Below are positions 7,311 to 14,052 of a stretch of 29,454 nucleotides of DNA, piece by piece. Both the position numbers and the translations under genes were made by a program. The first letter of the stretch is position 1. The number at the start of each line of letters is the position of its first letter. Source of the stretch: Bacteroidales bacterium (GTDB taxonomy: Bacteria > Bacteroidota > Bacteroidia > Bacteroidales > Bacteroidaceae); contig SFIS01000040.1 in the NCBI GenBank assembly GCA_004555245.1, positions 1 through 29,454 on the forward strand, in the 5' to 3' direction. The notes below the pieces were generated by a model. That model saw only the letters and a program-made list of their open reading frames with translations, was not told the origin of the DNA and did not search any database.

Positions 7311-7765
7311 GGGATTACCATCGTTTTTATGCGAGCCTGCGGCGGATTGCCGTTGGCGACGCGGATGACATGAAGGCAGCCTTGGTGGGCAGTTTCACAG
7401 ACGGCAGGACTACTCACCTTCATGAGATGACGGACGCCGAGTATGCGGCCATGTGCGCTTCATTGGAGGAGCGTTCCGGTTGGAAATCGGAGTTGAAGAA
7501 GAAGCGGAGCGTGTGTCTGAGGCTTATGCAGCAGCTTGGCGTTGATACTACTGACTGGGCGCGTGTGAATGCTTTTTGCAGTGACCCGCGTATAGCGGGC
7601 AAGGTGTTTGCGAAGTTTGGCGTGGCCGAGCTTGACGCGCTTCAGGTGAAGTTGCGTGCCATCATGAGGAAGGGCGGTCTGGGGGCGATGAAAGCGCCGT
7701 CGCCCGGGTCACAGCCACGAGCGGAATACATGGTGTTGCCCATCGGGAATGGGGGTGAGGCATGA
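7307..7765 (+). CDS. GemA-like regulatory protein (Mu gp16 / DUF1018)
   Basis: This 152-aa protein resembles the GemA/DUF1018 group. The core is SVCLRLMQQLGVDTTDWARVNAFCSDPRIAGKVF, then AELDALQVKLRAIMRKGG. These match the helices of Mu gp16, in which a short region with a tryptophan precedes a basic C-terminal helix. Mu GemA modulates host gene expression and DNA supercoiling. Placement before Gam in the early operon fits the Mu order loosely. The last ~25 residues (Pro/Gly/Ser-rich) look like an added tail. Confidence 0.55.
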   Translation: MRDYHRFYASLRRIAVGDADDMKAALVGSFTDGRTTHLHEMTDAEYAAMCASLEERSGWKSELKKKRSVCLRLMQQLGVDTTDWARVNAFCSDPRIAGKVFAKFGVAELDALQVKLRAIMRKGGLGAMKAPSPGSQPRAEYMVLPIGNGGEA

Positions 7766-7771
7766 TGTAGC

Positions 7772-7852
7772 CGGTTGTAACGGAAGTAACGGTTGTAACG
7801 GTTGTGACGGTTGTAACGGTTGTGACGGTTGTAACGAAAGTAACGATAGTAA
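7772..7852 (+). repeat. 9-bp tandem repeat array 1
   Basis: Nine consecutive 9-bp units of the form CGGTTGTRA (variants CGGAAGTAA, CGAAAGTAA, CGATAGTAA) fill most of the gap between the GemA-like gene and Gam. The same unit recurs in arrays at 12568-12666 and 14712-14783, always with the same orientation on the plus strand. Confidence 0.85.
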
Positions 7853-7895
7853 CTGAAATTATTCATTCAAAAAAAACAAGAAAGGACAAAGAACT

Positions 7896-8462
7896 ATGGC
7901 AAGACAGAAAAAGACCATTATCAGCGGTGTGAGCCGAGAGGCCGCCGATGAGGCATTCGCAACGTATGCGAAGAGTGACGCACAGATTCAGAAGATCCAG
8001 GCAGAGATAGAACTGCAGTGCGCGAAGGTGAGAGAGAAGTATGCTGACAAGCTGGCTGTTCTGGGCGATGCCCGTGAGACTGCTTTTGACGTGCTTCAGA
8101 GTTTCGCGATGGAGAACCAGGCAGAGTTGTTCGTTAAGAAGAAGAGCTTAGAGATGGCTCACGGCACGATAGGTTTCCGTACGGGCACGCCGAAGTTGAA
8201 GACTCTGAAGGGCTTCACGTGGGCGAGTGCGTTGCAGTTGGCAAAGAAGTTCCTTCCGATGACATATATCCGCCAGACGGAGGAGATAGCGAAGGACAGA
8301 CTTCTTGCAGACCGTGAGATGTCGGAGGTAGGTGTATATGACACTCCGACGGGCGATATCCGTTTAGTGACGATGAAGGAGGCAATGGCGGTTTGCGGCA
8401 TTCAGGTTGTCCAGGACGAGACCTTCTATGTAGAACCAAAGAAAGAGGAGGGTCTGTCATGA
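7896..8462 (+). CDS. gam: Gam-like DNA end-protection protein
   Basis: This 188-aa protein fits the Phage_Mu_Gam family. A long coiled-coil N-terminal half (about residues 17-75, AEIELQCAKVREKYADKL) is followed by KSLEMAHGTIGFRTGTPKL and a C-terminal helical part (DRLLADREMSEVGVY, then VQDETFYVEP). Mu Gam is a Ku-like protein that coats linear DNA ends and blocks exonucleases. Length is close to Mu Gam. It overlaps the zinc-finger gene by ATGA. Confidence 0.85.
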   Translation: MARQKKTIISGVSREAADEAFATYAKSDAQIQKIQAEIELQCAKVREKYADKLAVLGDARETAFDVLQSFAMENQAELFVKKKSLEMAHGTIGFRTGTPKLKTLKGFTWASALQLAKKFLPMTYIRQTEEIAKDRLLADREMSEVGVYDTPTGDIRLVTMKEAMAVCGIQVVQDETFYVEPKKEEGLS

Positions 8463-8629
8463 TGAAGACGATAAAGAAGCCGGAGAAGATTGCATTGTGC
8501 CGCGAGTGTAAGGGGACGGGCAAGGTGAGCAGGCTTGGTTTCTCGAAGGTATGTCCTAACTGCGGTGGCAGCGGCAGGGTGCTTGTGAGCTGCGTGATGG
8601 AGCTTGACATCCGTCCTTATGTAGAATAG
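8459..8629 (+). CDS. DnaJ-type zinc-finger mini-protein
   Basis: This 56-aa protein carries two zinc-knuckle halves, CRECKGTG and CPNCGGSG (about residues 15-22 and 33-40), the CxxCxGxG pattern of DnaJ. The four cysteines would bind one zinc. The start is ATGATGA, overlapping the Gam stop, so either ATG is possible. Free-standing versions in phages have no settled function. Confidence 0.75.
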   Translation: MMKTIKKPEKIALCRECKGTGKVSRLGFSKVCPNCGGSGRVLVSCVMELDIRPYVE

Positions 8630-8673
8630 CGGCCGCTTCCGGTACCGTCGGCGGGAGGGGCGGCGTCAGGTTT

Positions 8674-8730
8674 GGAATGCCGTGCAGCCGAGCTGCCCGG
8701 AACAGAACCTGGGATGGCGTCGGGAGCGGG
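8674..8730. repeat. Family 4 hairpin repeat, copy 1
   Basis: This copy is built around GCAGCCGAGCTGC (stem GCAGC/GCTGC), followed by CCGGAACAGAACC and ending GTCGGGAGCGGG. Closely similar copies lie at 11048-11104, 12779-12809 and 19261-19300. It fills the gap between the zinc-finger gene and the HTH gene. Confidence 0.8.
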
Positions 8731-8762
8731 AATTGTAGAATTGACATTAACCTATAAATGGA

Positions 8763-9041
8763 ATGAAGAAGCGTAAGGGAAGGAGCTATGCGAAGCGTGT
8801 CGCTGACATCAATGAGATATATGACATGTACGTGAAGACGGGTTTGCCAAACCGTGAGATATGGAAGCGTTATGTTTATCCTCGCTTTGGTGTCAGCGAG
8901 CGCACTTTCTATAATCTGCTGAAGGCGTCGATAGATCCTCGTATCGAGGGCCGCTCGCAGCTTTCGGCAGAAGGCTTTTTATTTCCGGAGTTATTTGAAG
9001 ATGAGATCAGAGACGCAAGTTATTATAAGAAGAATCCTTAG
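8763..9041 (+). CDS. Small basic HTH protein, candidate late regulator
   Basis: This 92-aa protein begins with a basic stretch (MKKRKGRSYAKR). It then has two helices and a recognition-helix-like segment, FGVSERTFYNLLKA (about residues 42-57), preceded by GLPNREIWKRYV. It sits at the boundary between the transposition/regulation genes and the first morphogenesis gene. In Mu the activators Mor and C lie at a comparable point. It is my best guess for a protein that could bind the palindromes at 17080-17115, but no sequence match to Mor/C is visible. Confidence 0.5.
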   Translation: MKKRKGRSYAKRVADINEIYDMYVKTGLPNREIWKRYVYPRFGVSERTFYNLLKASIDPRIEGRSQLSAEGFLFPELFEDEIRDASYYKKNP

Positions 9042-9570
9042 GGATATTCAGGTGGAGCTGAAAGATGAGTTTGACAAGAATTTCGAGCGTCAGGCATTTT
9101 TCAGCGAGTCATGGCAGCGTCGGAGTAGTCCGACTCGTCGCGGCGGTCATATTCTGGTTGGAACGGGCAGTTTGCGTCGCAGCATCACGAGCCGTGTGAC
9201 TGACAACAGCATCAGGTTCTTCAGCACGCTGCCTTACGCTTCTATTCATAATGAGGGCGGTGAGATTGTGGTGACAGAGCGTATGAAGCGTTATTTCTGG
9301 CACAAGCACATGAACGCAGCCGGTGCTTTAGTATTTTGCAGGAAGAAGAATGGAGAGCTTCGCAAAGACAAAGGAACCCGCCAAATCAGCACAGAGGCTG
9401 AGTTTTGGAAGTGGATGGCGTTGAAGAAAGCCGGCACGAAGATACGGATACCCCGCCGCAGGTTCTTGGGTGCGAGTCCAGAGGTTGAGAAAGCTGTGAC
9501 TGAGATTATCGAGGAGAACCTGAACGAGTATATAGAAGATACAATAAAAAACAGTTTTGGAAAATCATGA
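9001..9570 (+). CDS. Virion morphogenesis protein (Mu gpG-like)
   Basis: This 189-aa protein matches the phage virion morphogenesis family (tail completion, PF05069-like). FSESWQRRSSPTRRGGHILVGTGSLRRSI is followed by YASIHNEGGEI, a hallmark of that family, and RIPRRRFLGASPEVEKA near the C-terminus. I use the ATG at 9001 rather than the upstream TTG. It overlaps the HTH gene by 41 bp and the next gene by ATGA. It is odd for a structural gene to be at the end of the early operon rather than with portal and Mu F. Confidence 0.8.
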   Translation: MRSETQVIIRRILRDIQVELKDEFDKNFERQAFFSESWQRRSSPTRRGGHILVGTGSLRRSITSRVTDNSIRFFSTLPYASIHNEGGEIVVTERMKRYFWHKHMNAAGALVFCRKKNGELRKDKGTRQISTEAEFWKWMALKKAGTKIRIPRRRFLGASPEVEKAVTEIIEENLNEYIEDTIKNSFGKS

Positions 9571-10064
9571 GAAAGGAATTATATGAGATGCTGTGTGAGC
9601 AGTTGTCGAAATTGTATGTCACGCCAGACGGGTCATACGGTGTGGTTGAGGAAGGAGCTACGGTGCCGGAAGGCTGGTGGCGTGCCATCCGTCATGTCGA
9701 TTTGTGGAACCACAATGTTGAGTTTCTTGAGCAGGAGGATCAGTGGGAGCGTCCTGCCGTGTTTGTTGAGTTTCATCCGATAGAGTGGCGTACCCTTGTG
9801 ATAGGCAAGGAATACAGGACCGAAGGGAGGGTCAGCCTCCATGTGGTGACGGACTGGCAGGGCAGCAGCGCTGCCGGCAGTGCTTTCAAGGACGAGAGCC
9901 TTAGGGTGTTTGACCTTTTGGACGCGATACATGGTGTATTGGCTTGTCAGAGGGGCAGGACTTTCTGTGAGTTTGACTTGTCCGGCAGCAGCACTAACCA
10001 CAACCATGAGGAGATTGTCGAGAACGTGGAGACTTACCGTTTTGTTGGGATAAGGAGATTATGA
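9567..10064 (+). CDS. Hypothetical protein, possible tail terminator
   Basis: This 165-aa protein is not firmly recognised. The sequence has two large beta-rich parts (ERPAVFVEFHPIEWRTLV and RVSLHVVTDWQG), then helix ESLRVFDLLDAIHGVLA and a final strand ETYRFVGIRRL. This order resembles tail-terminator/gp37-like proteins. Position directly after the gpG-like gene supports a head-tail joining role, but only by inference. It overlaps neighbours on both sides by ATGA. Confidence 0.5.
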   Translation: MRKELYEMLCEQLSKLYVTPDGSYGVVEEGATVPEGWWRAIRHVDLWNHNVEFLEQEDQWERPAVFVEFHPIEWRTLVIGKEYRTEGRVSLHVVTDWQGSSAAGSAFKDESLRVFDLLDAIHGVLACQRGRTFCEFDLSGSSTNHNHEEIVENVETYRFVGIRRL

Positions 10065-10360
10065 AGCAGGAGTTGTATATCAACGGCGAGGTAGTGGGTT
10101 ACACCTTGCAGACAAATAACATCACGTCAGTTCTGGGCAAGGCCTATATCTACAAGGTTCCGACGCCTGAGGATGTTCTGAGGATTGTCTATCGTGGTTT
10201 GCTGCGTACTTGCGGTCTGACTCTGGAGGAGTTTGTGAGTGGTTTCAACAGCGGTACGGTGTGGATGAGCAAGAAGAAAGGTCAATATACTTTGTGGATG
10301 ATCTACGGGCTTTTGCGTGGTAGAATCAATCAGATCAACAAAGAATACAGTAAACATTAG
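10061..10360 (+). CDS. Hypothetical protein
   Basis: This 99-aa protein is not recognised. It begins MKQELYINGEVVGYTLQTNN and has a basic C-terminus. Coupled translation with the gene before it (ATGA) and the tight gap to the HNH gene support reality. No membrane segment or motif is visible. Confidence 0.55.
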   Translation: MKQELYINGEVVGYTLQTNNITSVLGKAYIYKVPTPEDVLRIVYRGLLRTCGLTLEEFVSGFNSGTVWMSKKKGQYTLWMIYGLLRGRINQINKEYSKH

Positions 10361-10364
10361 CGAA

Positions 10365-10691
10365 ATGGAAATATTCAAGAGTTTCAGGCTGTTTGGCCTT
10401 TATTTCTACGTGTCGAGCATCAGTATGAAGCGTAGGCGTAGTATAGATGAGAAGCTTCGTAATCAGCGTCAGGCATTGCGAAAGAAGAAGCTGCTTCTGT
10501 ACAAGGCTCAGGGCGGCTGTTGTGAGATGTGCGGCGGGCACTTTGGAACGGAAGCGTTGGAGATACATCACCTGGTTGGTGTCAGTGAGAATCCGGGTTT
10601 GGCATTAAGTACCCGCAACATGGTGTTGCTGTGCCATGAGTGCCATGTGAAGTTGCATTCAAAGGACAAGGGAAGAGGGTTAAAAGTGTAG
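10365..10691 (+). CDS. HNH endonuclease
   Basis: This 108-aa protein has the zinc-bracketed HNH layout. CEMC and CHEC form two CxxC pairs, EIHHLV carries the catalytic His, and the Asn is in STRNMVLLCHECHVKLH. The first ~40 residues are basic (RRRSIDEKLRNQRQALRKKK), suitable for DNA contact. I chose the ATG at 10365, before EIFKSFRLFG. Phage HNH proteins often help packaging or act as homing nucleases; the terminase genes here are far away on the other strand, so either role is possible. It is the last gene of the early operon. Confidence 0.8.
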   Translation: MEIFKSFRLFGLYFYVSSISMKRRRSIDEKLRNQRQALRKKKLLLYKAQGGCCEMCGGHFGTEALEIHHLVGVSENPGLALSTRNMVLLCHECHVKLHSKDKGRGLKV

Positions 10692-11010
10692 GGTGTACAG
10701 TTTGATGTGCAAATCTGAAGTTCATGTTTGTATTTGTCTCGCAGAAAGCGCAAAAGCGTAGATGACAGCAGTATATCTAACGCTTTTGCGCTTTGTCTTT
10801 TACGACAACAGAGACAACAGGAACAACGGTCTGATTGTGAACTCTATGTTGTCTGTTGACAACAACAAAAACAACTTTTACCAGCCTAAATGCTGGTTGC
10901 CACTTGACACAACTTTTACGTTTTATTCTCGTTTCTCTTGCTAATCAGCGATTTGTATTTTTGATCTGTATTATAGGGTGTAATTTTGGGTACATCAAAC
11001 AGTACACCCT
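10690..11010. repeat. 321-bp segment bounded by 19-bp inverted repeats
   Basis: AGGGTGTACAGTTTGATGT (10690-10708) is matched by ACATCAAACAGTACACCCT (10992-11010): 18 of 19 positions pair. Inside lie a 15-bp perfect hairpin (10745-10794), an imperfect pair CAACAGAGACAAC (10806-10818) with GTTGTCTGTTG (10848-10858), and ACCAGC/GCTGGT around 10880-10897. No gene is credible in the segment. It might be a folded RNA or a small mobile insertion. Confidence 0.6.
10745..10794 (+). terminator. Long stem-loop after the early operon
   Basis: AAAGCGCAAAAGCGT (10745-10759) is perfectly complementary to 10780-10794, and pairing continues inward with one bulge. A short T-rich stretch follows (GTCTTTT). It lies about 50 bp after the HNH stop and likely ends or stabilises the early transcript. 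Confidence 0.55.
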
Positions 11011-11023
11011 GCTTGTTTTTTTT
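10975..11023 (+). terminator. Intrinsic terminator
   Basis: AGGGTGTA (10975-10982) pairs with TACACCCT (11003-11010), then GCTTG and eight Ts follow. The right arm is shared with the long-range inverted repeat that starts at 10690, so two alternative pairings are possible. Confidence 0.5.
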
Positions 11024-11047
11024 GTGCGGGTTCTGTTCGAGCTGGTT

Positions 11048-11140
11048 GGTAATGCCGTGCAGCCGAGCTGCCCGGAACAGAACCGGGGATGGTGTCGGGA
11101 GCGGGGAAGACGGCGGGCTGATGCCCTACGCACGGGGGCT
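11048..11140. repeat. Family 4 plus family 3 repeat pair
   Basis: Family 4 (GCAGCCGAGCTGC core, 11048-11104) is followed directly by family 3 (GGGCTGATGCCC at 11115-11126, then TACGCACGGGGG). The same 4-then-3 order is seen at 19261-19341. The sequence just before (GCGGGTTCTG at 11026) also precedes the copy at 12779. Confidence 0.75.
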
Positions 11141-11187
11141 GAGGTGTTGAATATGTACATTATTGAAGTTTTTTTATAGGAAAAACG

Positions 11188-11228
11188 AAAAAAATCCGCT
11201 ACTTTTGTTGGAAGTAACGGATTTTTTT
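11188..11228. terminator. Bidirectional terminator between convergent operons
   Basis: Seven As and TCCG-TACTT (11188-11204) pair with AAGTA-CGGA and seven Ts (11212-11228), with one mismatch. The A-tract and T-tract let it work in both directions. It sits where the rightward early and leftward late transcripts would meet. Confidence 0.75.
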
Positions 11229-11237
11229 GTATCTTTG
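11204..11237 (+). promoter_or_regulatory. Promoter-like TTTG / TATCTTTG
   Basis: TTTG (11204-11207), a 22-bp spacer and TATCTTTG (11230-11237) fit the Bacteroidetes promoter apart from a slightly long spacer. It overlaps the terminator stem and points rightward into a short structured stretch rather than into a gene. Confidence 0.5.
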
Positions 11238-11242
11238 CAGTT

Positions 11243-11302
11243 GGAAACCTCTTTGGAACAATGGCCGGTATGGAAGGCCGTTCCTTAGGGGTTTTCTATT
11301 TT
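11243..11302 (+). ncRNA. Candidate small structured RNA
   Basis: Just after the promoter-like sequence, GGAAACCTC (11243-11251) pairs with GGGGTTTTC (11288-11296). Inside, GGAAC (11255) pairs with GTTCC (11280-11284) and GGCC (11263) with GGCC (11276). TATTTTA follows. The result is a nested ~55-nt hairpin with a short U-rich end, overlapping the stop of the leftward Mu F gene by a few bases. It could be a plus-strand small RNA, or simply a hairpin in the 3' end of the leftward late mRNA. Confidence 0.35.
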
Positions 11303-12564
11303 ACGATAGCGTAGAACTGCTCAAAGCCTTTTTCATGGATTTCGACTTTGACGTTCCATTCCTTTCCTTTGTACGAGAACTTGTAACGGTTATAGCCTAC
11401 GACTTTGCGTTTTTTCTTCTTTTCGAGGTTTTTTCTGTCTTTCTCGCTGTTCGGATCTTTGCCTTCTCCAAACGGGCTTGGTTTCCTGTCTCTCAGTTCT
11501 TCAGGATGCGTCCATATATAACGTGCGGCATCTATTTCTTTTACGTTATAGCAATGGCTGAGGAACCTGTCGAGCACCTTAGCTGATTGAAGCATAGATC
11601 CAGTCTGCACGCTTGAGACGGGTGCGTTTCTGTCTTGTGTTGGCAGTTCGCTTTTCAATTCTTCCCTCCAAGTCTTAACTTGCTTTCCTGAAACCGAGTA
11701 GCATTCGCGAATGAGTTTACACGCTGCGCATAGTTCGTTTTCTGGGATGAAGACGAGTTTGCTTCCCGATGGAGAACCATCGGGCACAGTGGCTTTTGCG
11801 ATGTCACAGTCGCGGCACCGTTTGATGGTGTAGGGGTTATAGTCGGGGAATGTCTTTTGTTGTATTCCGGGATTGAATTGGAAGATGCCCTTTGTGTCTT
11901 TTCCTGTAGCCTCTGCTCCTCTTGTCATTGCCTCGTCGTGTGGCGTTACTGGGTACTTTGACTTGCGGACCTGTACGACAGTGCATCTGCAGTTCCATCC
12001 GTTGGGCGGGTAGTATGTTTTCCAGAAGGGGTCTGAGAAGGGCAGTGTCACTCCATGCAGGGCTGCGTGTTGCGGCCGTACCTTGTCGTCGTTAGCCGTC
12101 CGGTACTGTAGGTTGTATCGGTCGCCATCCTCTTCGAATCTTTCCCATCTTGCTGCCATGTCAGCCGAAGCCTGGCAGAAGTTGTACTCGGCACGGAGGT
12201 AGTTCTGGTTGTATGTCCGGTCGATGTTCCGAACGTCGTTCAAGAACTGTTCGAACGGTTTTCTATTGCCGTTCTCGTCGATGAGAGAGGGGAACGCCTC
12301 GTTGAGCTCATGGAACGTCTTGATGCCTGAGAAGATGTAGTTGGAGCGTTGGAGGCGCTGGCGCATGAGGTCGGACATTTTGACCTGCTGGAATCCGGAG
12401 TTGAGCGCGTCGGCGTGTGCGTTGATGAAGTCCTGGGCTGGCTTTTCGGCGATGATGTCGATGCGGAACTGCGAGCCCTGCTCCTTGTAGAGAGTCTTCA
12501 TCATTCCCTCGAACAGTTCGGAGAGCTGCTTACGTATTTGCTCCTGCTCCTTAGACAGCGACAA
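11296..12564 (-). CDS. Mu F-like head morphogenesis protein with C-terminal nuclease-like domain
   Basis: Residues of this 422-aa reading up to about 200 form the Mu F/SPP1 gp7 minor head domain, with the hallmark VRPQHAALHGVTLP and PPNGWNCRCTVVQV (about 162-199). A possible zinc site follows: CRDC (250-253) and CAAC (279-282). Residues about 325-422 (AKVLDRFLSHCYNVKEIDAARYIWTH to KGFEQFYAIVK) resemble the phage-associated Barnase/EndoU/ColicinE5/RelE-like nuclease tails often fused to Mu F. The frame begins with a TTG at 12564, a poor start. Upstream the frame stays open through a 9-bp repeat array, and a sequence like LSPSDYEGLHQRYAQLL joins the portal gene at a frameshift-like signal (12701-12735). 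The true protein is therefore probably longer, with an SQP-rich linker. A hairpin repeat also forms residues about 258-267. Confidence 0.85.
   Translation of the reverse strand: MSLSKEQEQIRKQLSELFEGMMKTLYKEQGSQFRIDIIAEKPAQDFINAHADALNSGFQQVKMSDLMRQRLQRSNYIFSGIKTFHELNEAFPSLIDENGNRKPFEQFLNDVRNIDRTYNQNYLRAEYNFCQASADMAARWERFEEDGDRYNLQYRTANDDKVRPQHAALHGVTLPFSDPFWKTYYPPNGWNCRCTVVQVRKSKYPVTPHDEAMTRGAEATGKDTKGIFQFNPGIQQKTFPDYNPYTIKRCRDCDIAKATVPDGSPSGSKLVFIPENELCAACKLIRECYSVSGKQVKTWREELKSELPTQDRNAPVSSVQTGSMLQSAKVLDRFLSHCYNVKEIDAARYIWTHPEELRDRKPSPFGEGKDPNSEKDRKNLEKKKKRKVVGYNRYKFSYKGKEWNVKVEIHEKGFEQFYAIVK
11765..11793. repeat. Family 2 hairpin repeat inside the Mu F gene
   Basis: CCCGATGG/CCATCGGG with loop AGAA is followed by CACAGTGGC, the same tail as the copies at 3839 and 16503. 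On the coding strand it adds ATVPDGSPSGSK between the two CxxC pairs. The stem differs from other copies in paired positions. Confidence 0.8.
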
Positions 12565-12567
12565 GTA

Positions 12568-12666
12568 CGGTCGTGACGATTGTGACGGTTGTGACGGTTG
12601 TGACGATTGTAACGATTGTGACGGTTGTGACGATTGTAACGATTGAAACGGTTGAAACGGTTGTTG
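12568..12666 (+). repeat. 9-bp tandem repeat array 2
   Basis: Eleven units of CGRTTGTRA type (some CGGTTGAAA). On the minus strand, the coding direction of Mu F, the array stays in frame and reads Ser-Gln-Pro, Ser-Gln-Ser and similar triplets with no stop. It could thus be a translated linker in the Mu F protein. Plus-strand orientation is the same as in arrays 1 and 3. Confidence 0.85.
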
Positions 12667-12700
12667 ATCATCGCTTAACAGCTGGGCGTAGCGTTGGTGC

Positions 12701-12735
12701 AGCCCCTCGTAGTCTGAGGGGCTTAGTCGAAAAAA
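12701..12735 (-). other. Candidate -1 programmed frameshift signal joining portal to Mu F
   Basis: Reading the minus strand, the last portal codons are CCT TTT TTC GAC TAA. T_TTT_TTC (12735-12729) is a slippery heptamer in the correct phase. A 5-nt spacer (12728-12724) leads to a perfect 8-bp stem AGCCCCTC/GAGGGGCT (12723-12716 with 12708-12701) around a 7-nt loop. A -1 slip gives Phe-Phe-Arg-Leu-Ser-Pro-Ser and enters the Mu F frame, which is open from there to 11296 and has no ATG before 12504. The fusion would be about 918 aa. Confidence 0.6.
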
Positions 12736-14051
12736 GGTGTGTCTTGGGGTTTTGGTGCGGGTTCTGTCAGAACCGGTTGGGAATGCCGTGCAGCCGAGCT
12801 GCCCGGAACGTGACTGGTGGTTTGTTCTGTGTCTTGCTGTTGGGAGCGTGGGGTGAGTGCCATTCCGTATTTCTCTTCGAAGTATGCGGGGTCGATGTCG
12901 TAGTTGTTGAGTAGCATTTCCTCGTATGCTTTTTGCTGCTCTGGCGTGTAGTCGATGGAGTAGTCCCAGTCGAATGAGAATCCTTTGAGCGGGAATCCGT
13001 GCCGTATCATGCGTGGCATGAGCTGGTTGTTGACCATGTCTCGTATGTTGTCGCAGTCAGCCTCGATGAGGTTCTGGAAGACCTGGAGGTGTGTCTGCGA
13101 CTGTGATAGGCTGGATCCGTCCTCTATTGTCATGGTCTGTCCGATGATGAGCTTAGAGAGTTCAGAGTTGGCTCGGTCTATGCGTCTGTCATATACGTTG
13201 AAAGCGTCACCCTTGGATGACTCTACGACTTCTATTTCCGTTCCCTGCTGGAAGATTCCCCACCCTTCGGTTCCCATGTCCGCCATCATCCGTTCCATCT
13301 TTGCGAGTTCCTTGTCGTCTCGTGATGTGGTTCTTGCAATACGCATTGGCATACCGAATATCTCTGCGAATGTGTCCCAGAAAGCGAGAGCGTTCTTTTT
13401 CGGGATGGTCTGTGTGGCAGCCTTGAGGTATAGTCCGAGGCAGTCGGGTTGTCCGACCTCAATGAGCCAGTCGGCGAATGGCGGCTCGTGGTAGTCGATG
13501 CCGGAACGCCAGTCTTGTGAGAGGTCGGTGATGACACGGTGGTATTCCGGAATGACGTGCTTACGCGGTATGAGGCGCACGGTGTCGTATGTGAGGATGT
13601 TTCCTCCGTCCTCAGAAGAAGCGGGAAGAGATGTGACGTTACCGAGTTCAATGAGTGAGTGTCCCCAGTAGTTTGCGTCGAGAGCGTGCTTCATGAGCTG
13701 TTTGAACCATGGTGCGTTGAAGCATTTTGTGGCTTCTTCGTCAGTTTCTCCGTCTTGTCTGACGATTTTGAACGAGCGTGCGAGAACGAATCCTTCCCTC
13801 TGCTGTATGCATCCTGAGAGGTGCAGGTCAACTTCTACGTCCCTGTAAATGTCGTAGAGTCTTTGCCTGTTAGGGTTGTCGATGTTAATGGCGAGTTGCC
13901 ATGCAGCGCGCCAGTCTCCGATGTCCTTACGCGTGAGAGAGTCCGTGGTGCGCTGCAGCTGCATGACCATTTTCTTGAGGCGCTGTGCGTCTTTTTTTGC
14001 GAGGTTCAGCGTTCCGTATGGTGTTTGAAGAATGTTTCTGTTTTTTTTCAT
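12723..14051 (-). CDS. Portal protein (DUF935, Mu gp29-like)
   Basis: This 442-aa portal forms the DNA gate at one capsid vertex. DUF935 features cover residues about 45-400: DIYRDVEVDLHLSGCIQQR, HALDANYWGHSLIELG, the CLGLYLKAATQTIPKKNALAFWDTFAEIFGMPMRI segment and SKLIIGQTMTIEDGSSLSQSQTH. The ATG at 14051 lies one base after the previous gene's stop. The C-terminal stretch SHVPGSSAARHSQPVLTEPAP is encoded by a family 4 repeat (12756-12809), so the tail is partly repeat-derived. A frameshift signal at the stop codon may fuse it to Mu F. It follows the gp36-like gene in the leftward late operon. Confidence 0.9.
   Translation of the reverse strand: MKKNRNILQTPYGTLNLAKKDAQRLKKMVMQLQRTTDSLTRKDIGDWRAAWQLAINIDNPNRQRLYDIYRDVEVDLHLSGCIQQREGFVLARSFKIVRQDGETDEEATKCFNAPWFKQLMKHALDANYWGHSLIELGNVTSLPASSEDGGNILTYDTVRLIPRKHVIPEYHRVITDLSQDWRSGIDYHEPPFADWLIEVGQPDCLGLYLKAATQTIPKKNALAFWDTFAEIFGMPMRIARTTSRDDKELAKMERMMADMGTEGWGIFQQGTEIEVVESSKGDAFNVYDRRIDRANSELSKLIIGQTMTIEDGSSLSQSQTHLQVFQNLIEADCDNIRDMVNNQLMPRMIRHGFPLKGFSFDWDYSIDYTPEQQKAYEEMLLNNYDIDPAYFEEKYGMALTPRSQQQDTEQTTSHVPGSSAARHSQPVLTEPAPKPQDTPFFD
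12756..12809. repeat. Family 4 hairpin repeat inside the portal 3' end
   Basis: The core GCAGCCGAGCTGC and the flank CCGGAAC match copies at 8674, 11048 and 19261. The upstream GCGGGTTCTG also precedes the copy at 11048. It is translated on the minus strand as part of the portal tail. Confidence 0.8.
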
Positions 14052-14052
14052 G

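Noticed and set aside
7772..7852. CRISPR array
   Set aside because: The units are 9 bp and contiguous with no unique spacers; no cas gene is present.
7642..7866. Minus-strand frame reading RYNRHNRYNR repeats
   Set aside because: It is only the 9-bp array translated on the other strand.
12573..12914. Plus-strand frame reading VTIVTVVT repeats
   Set aside because: Its start is the 9-bp array and the rest is antisense to portal.
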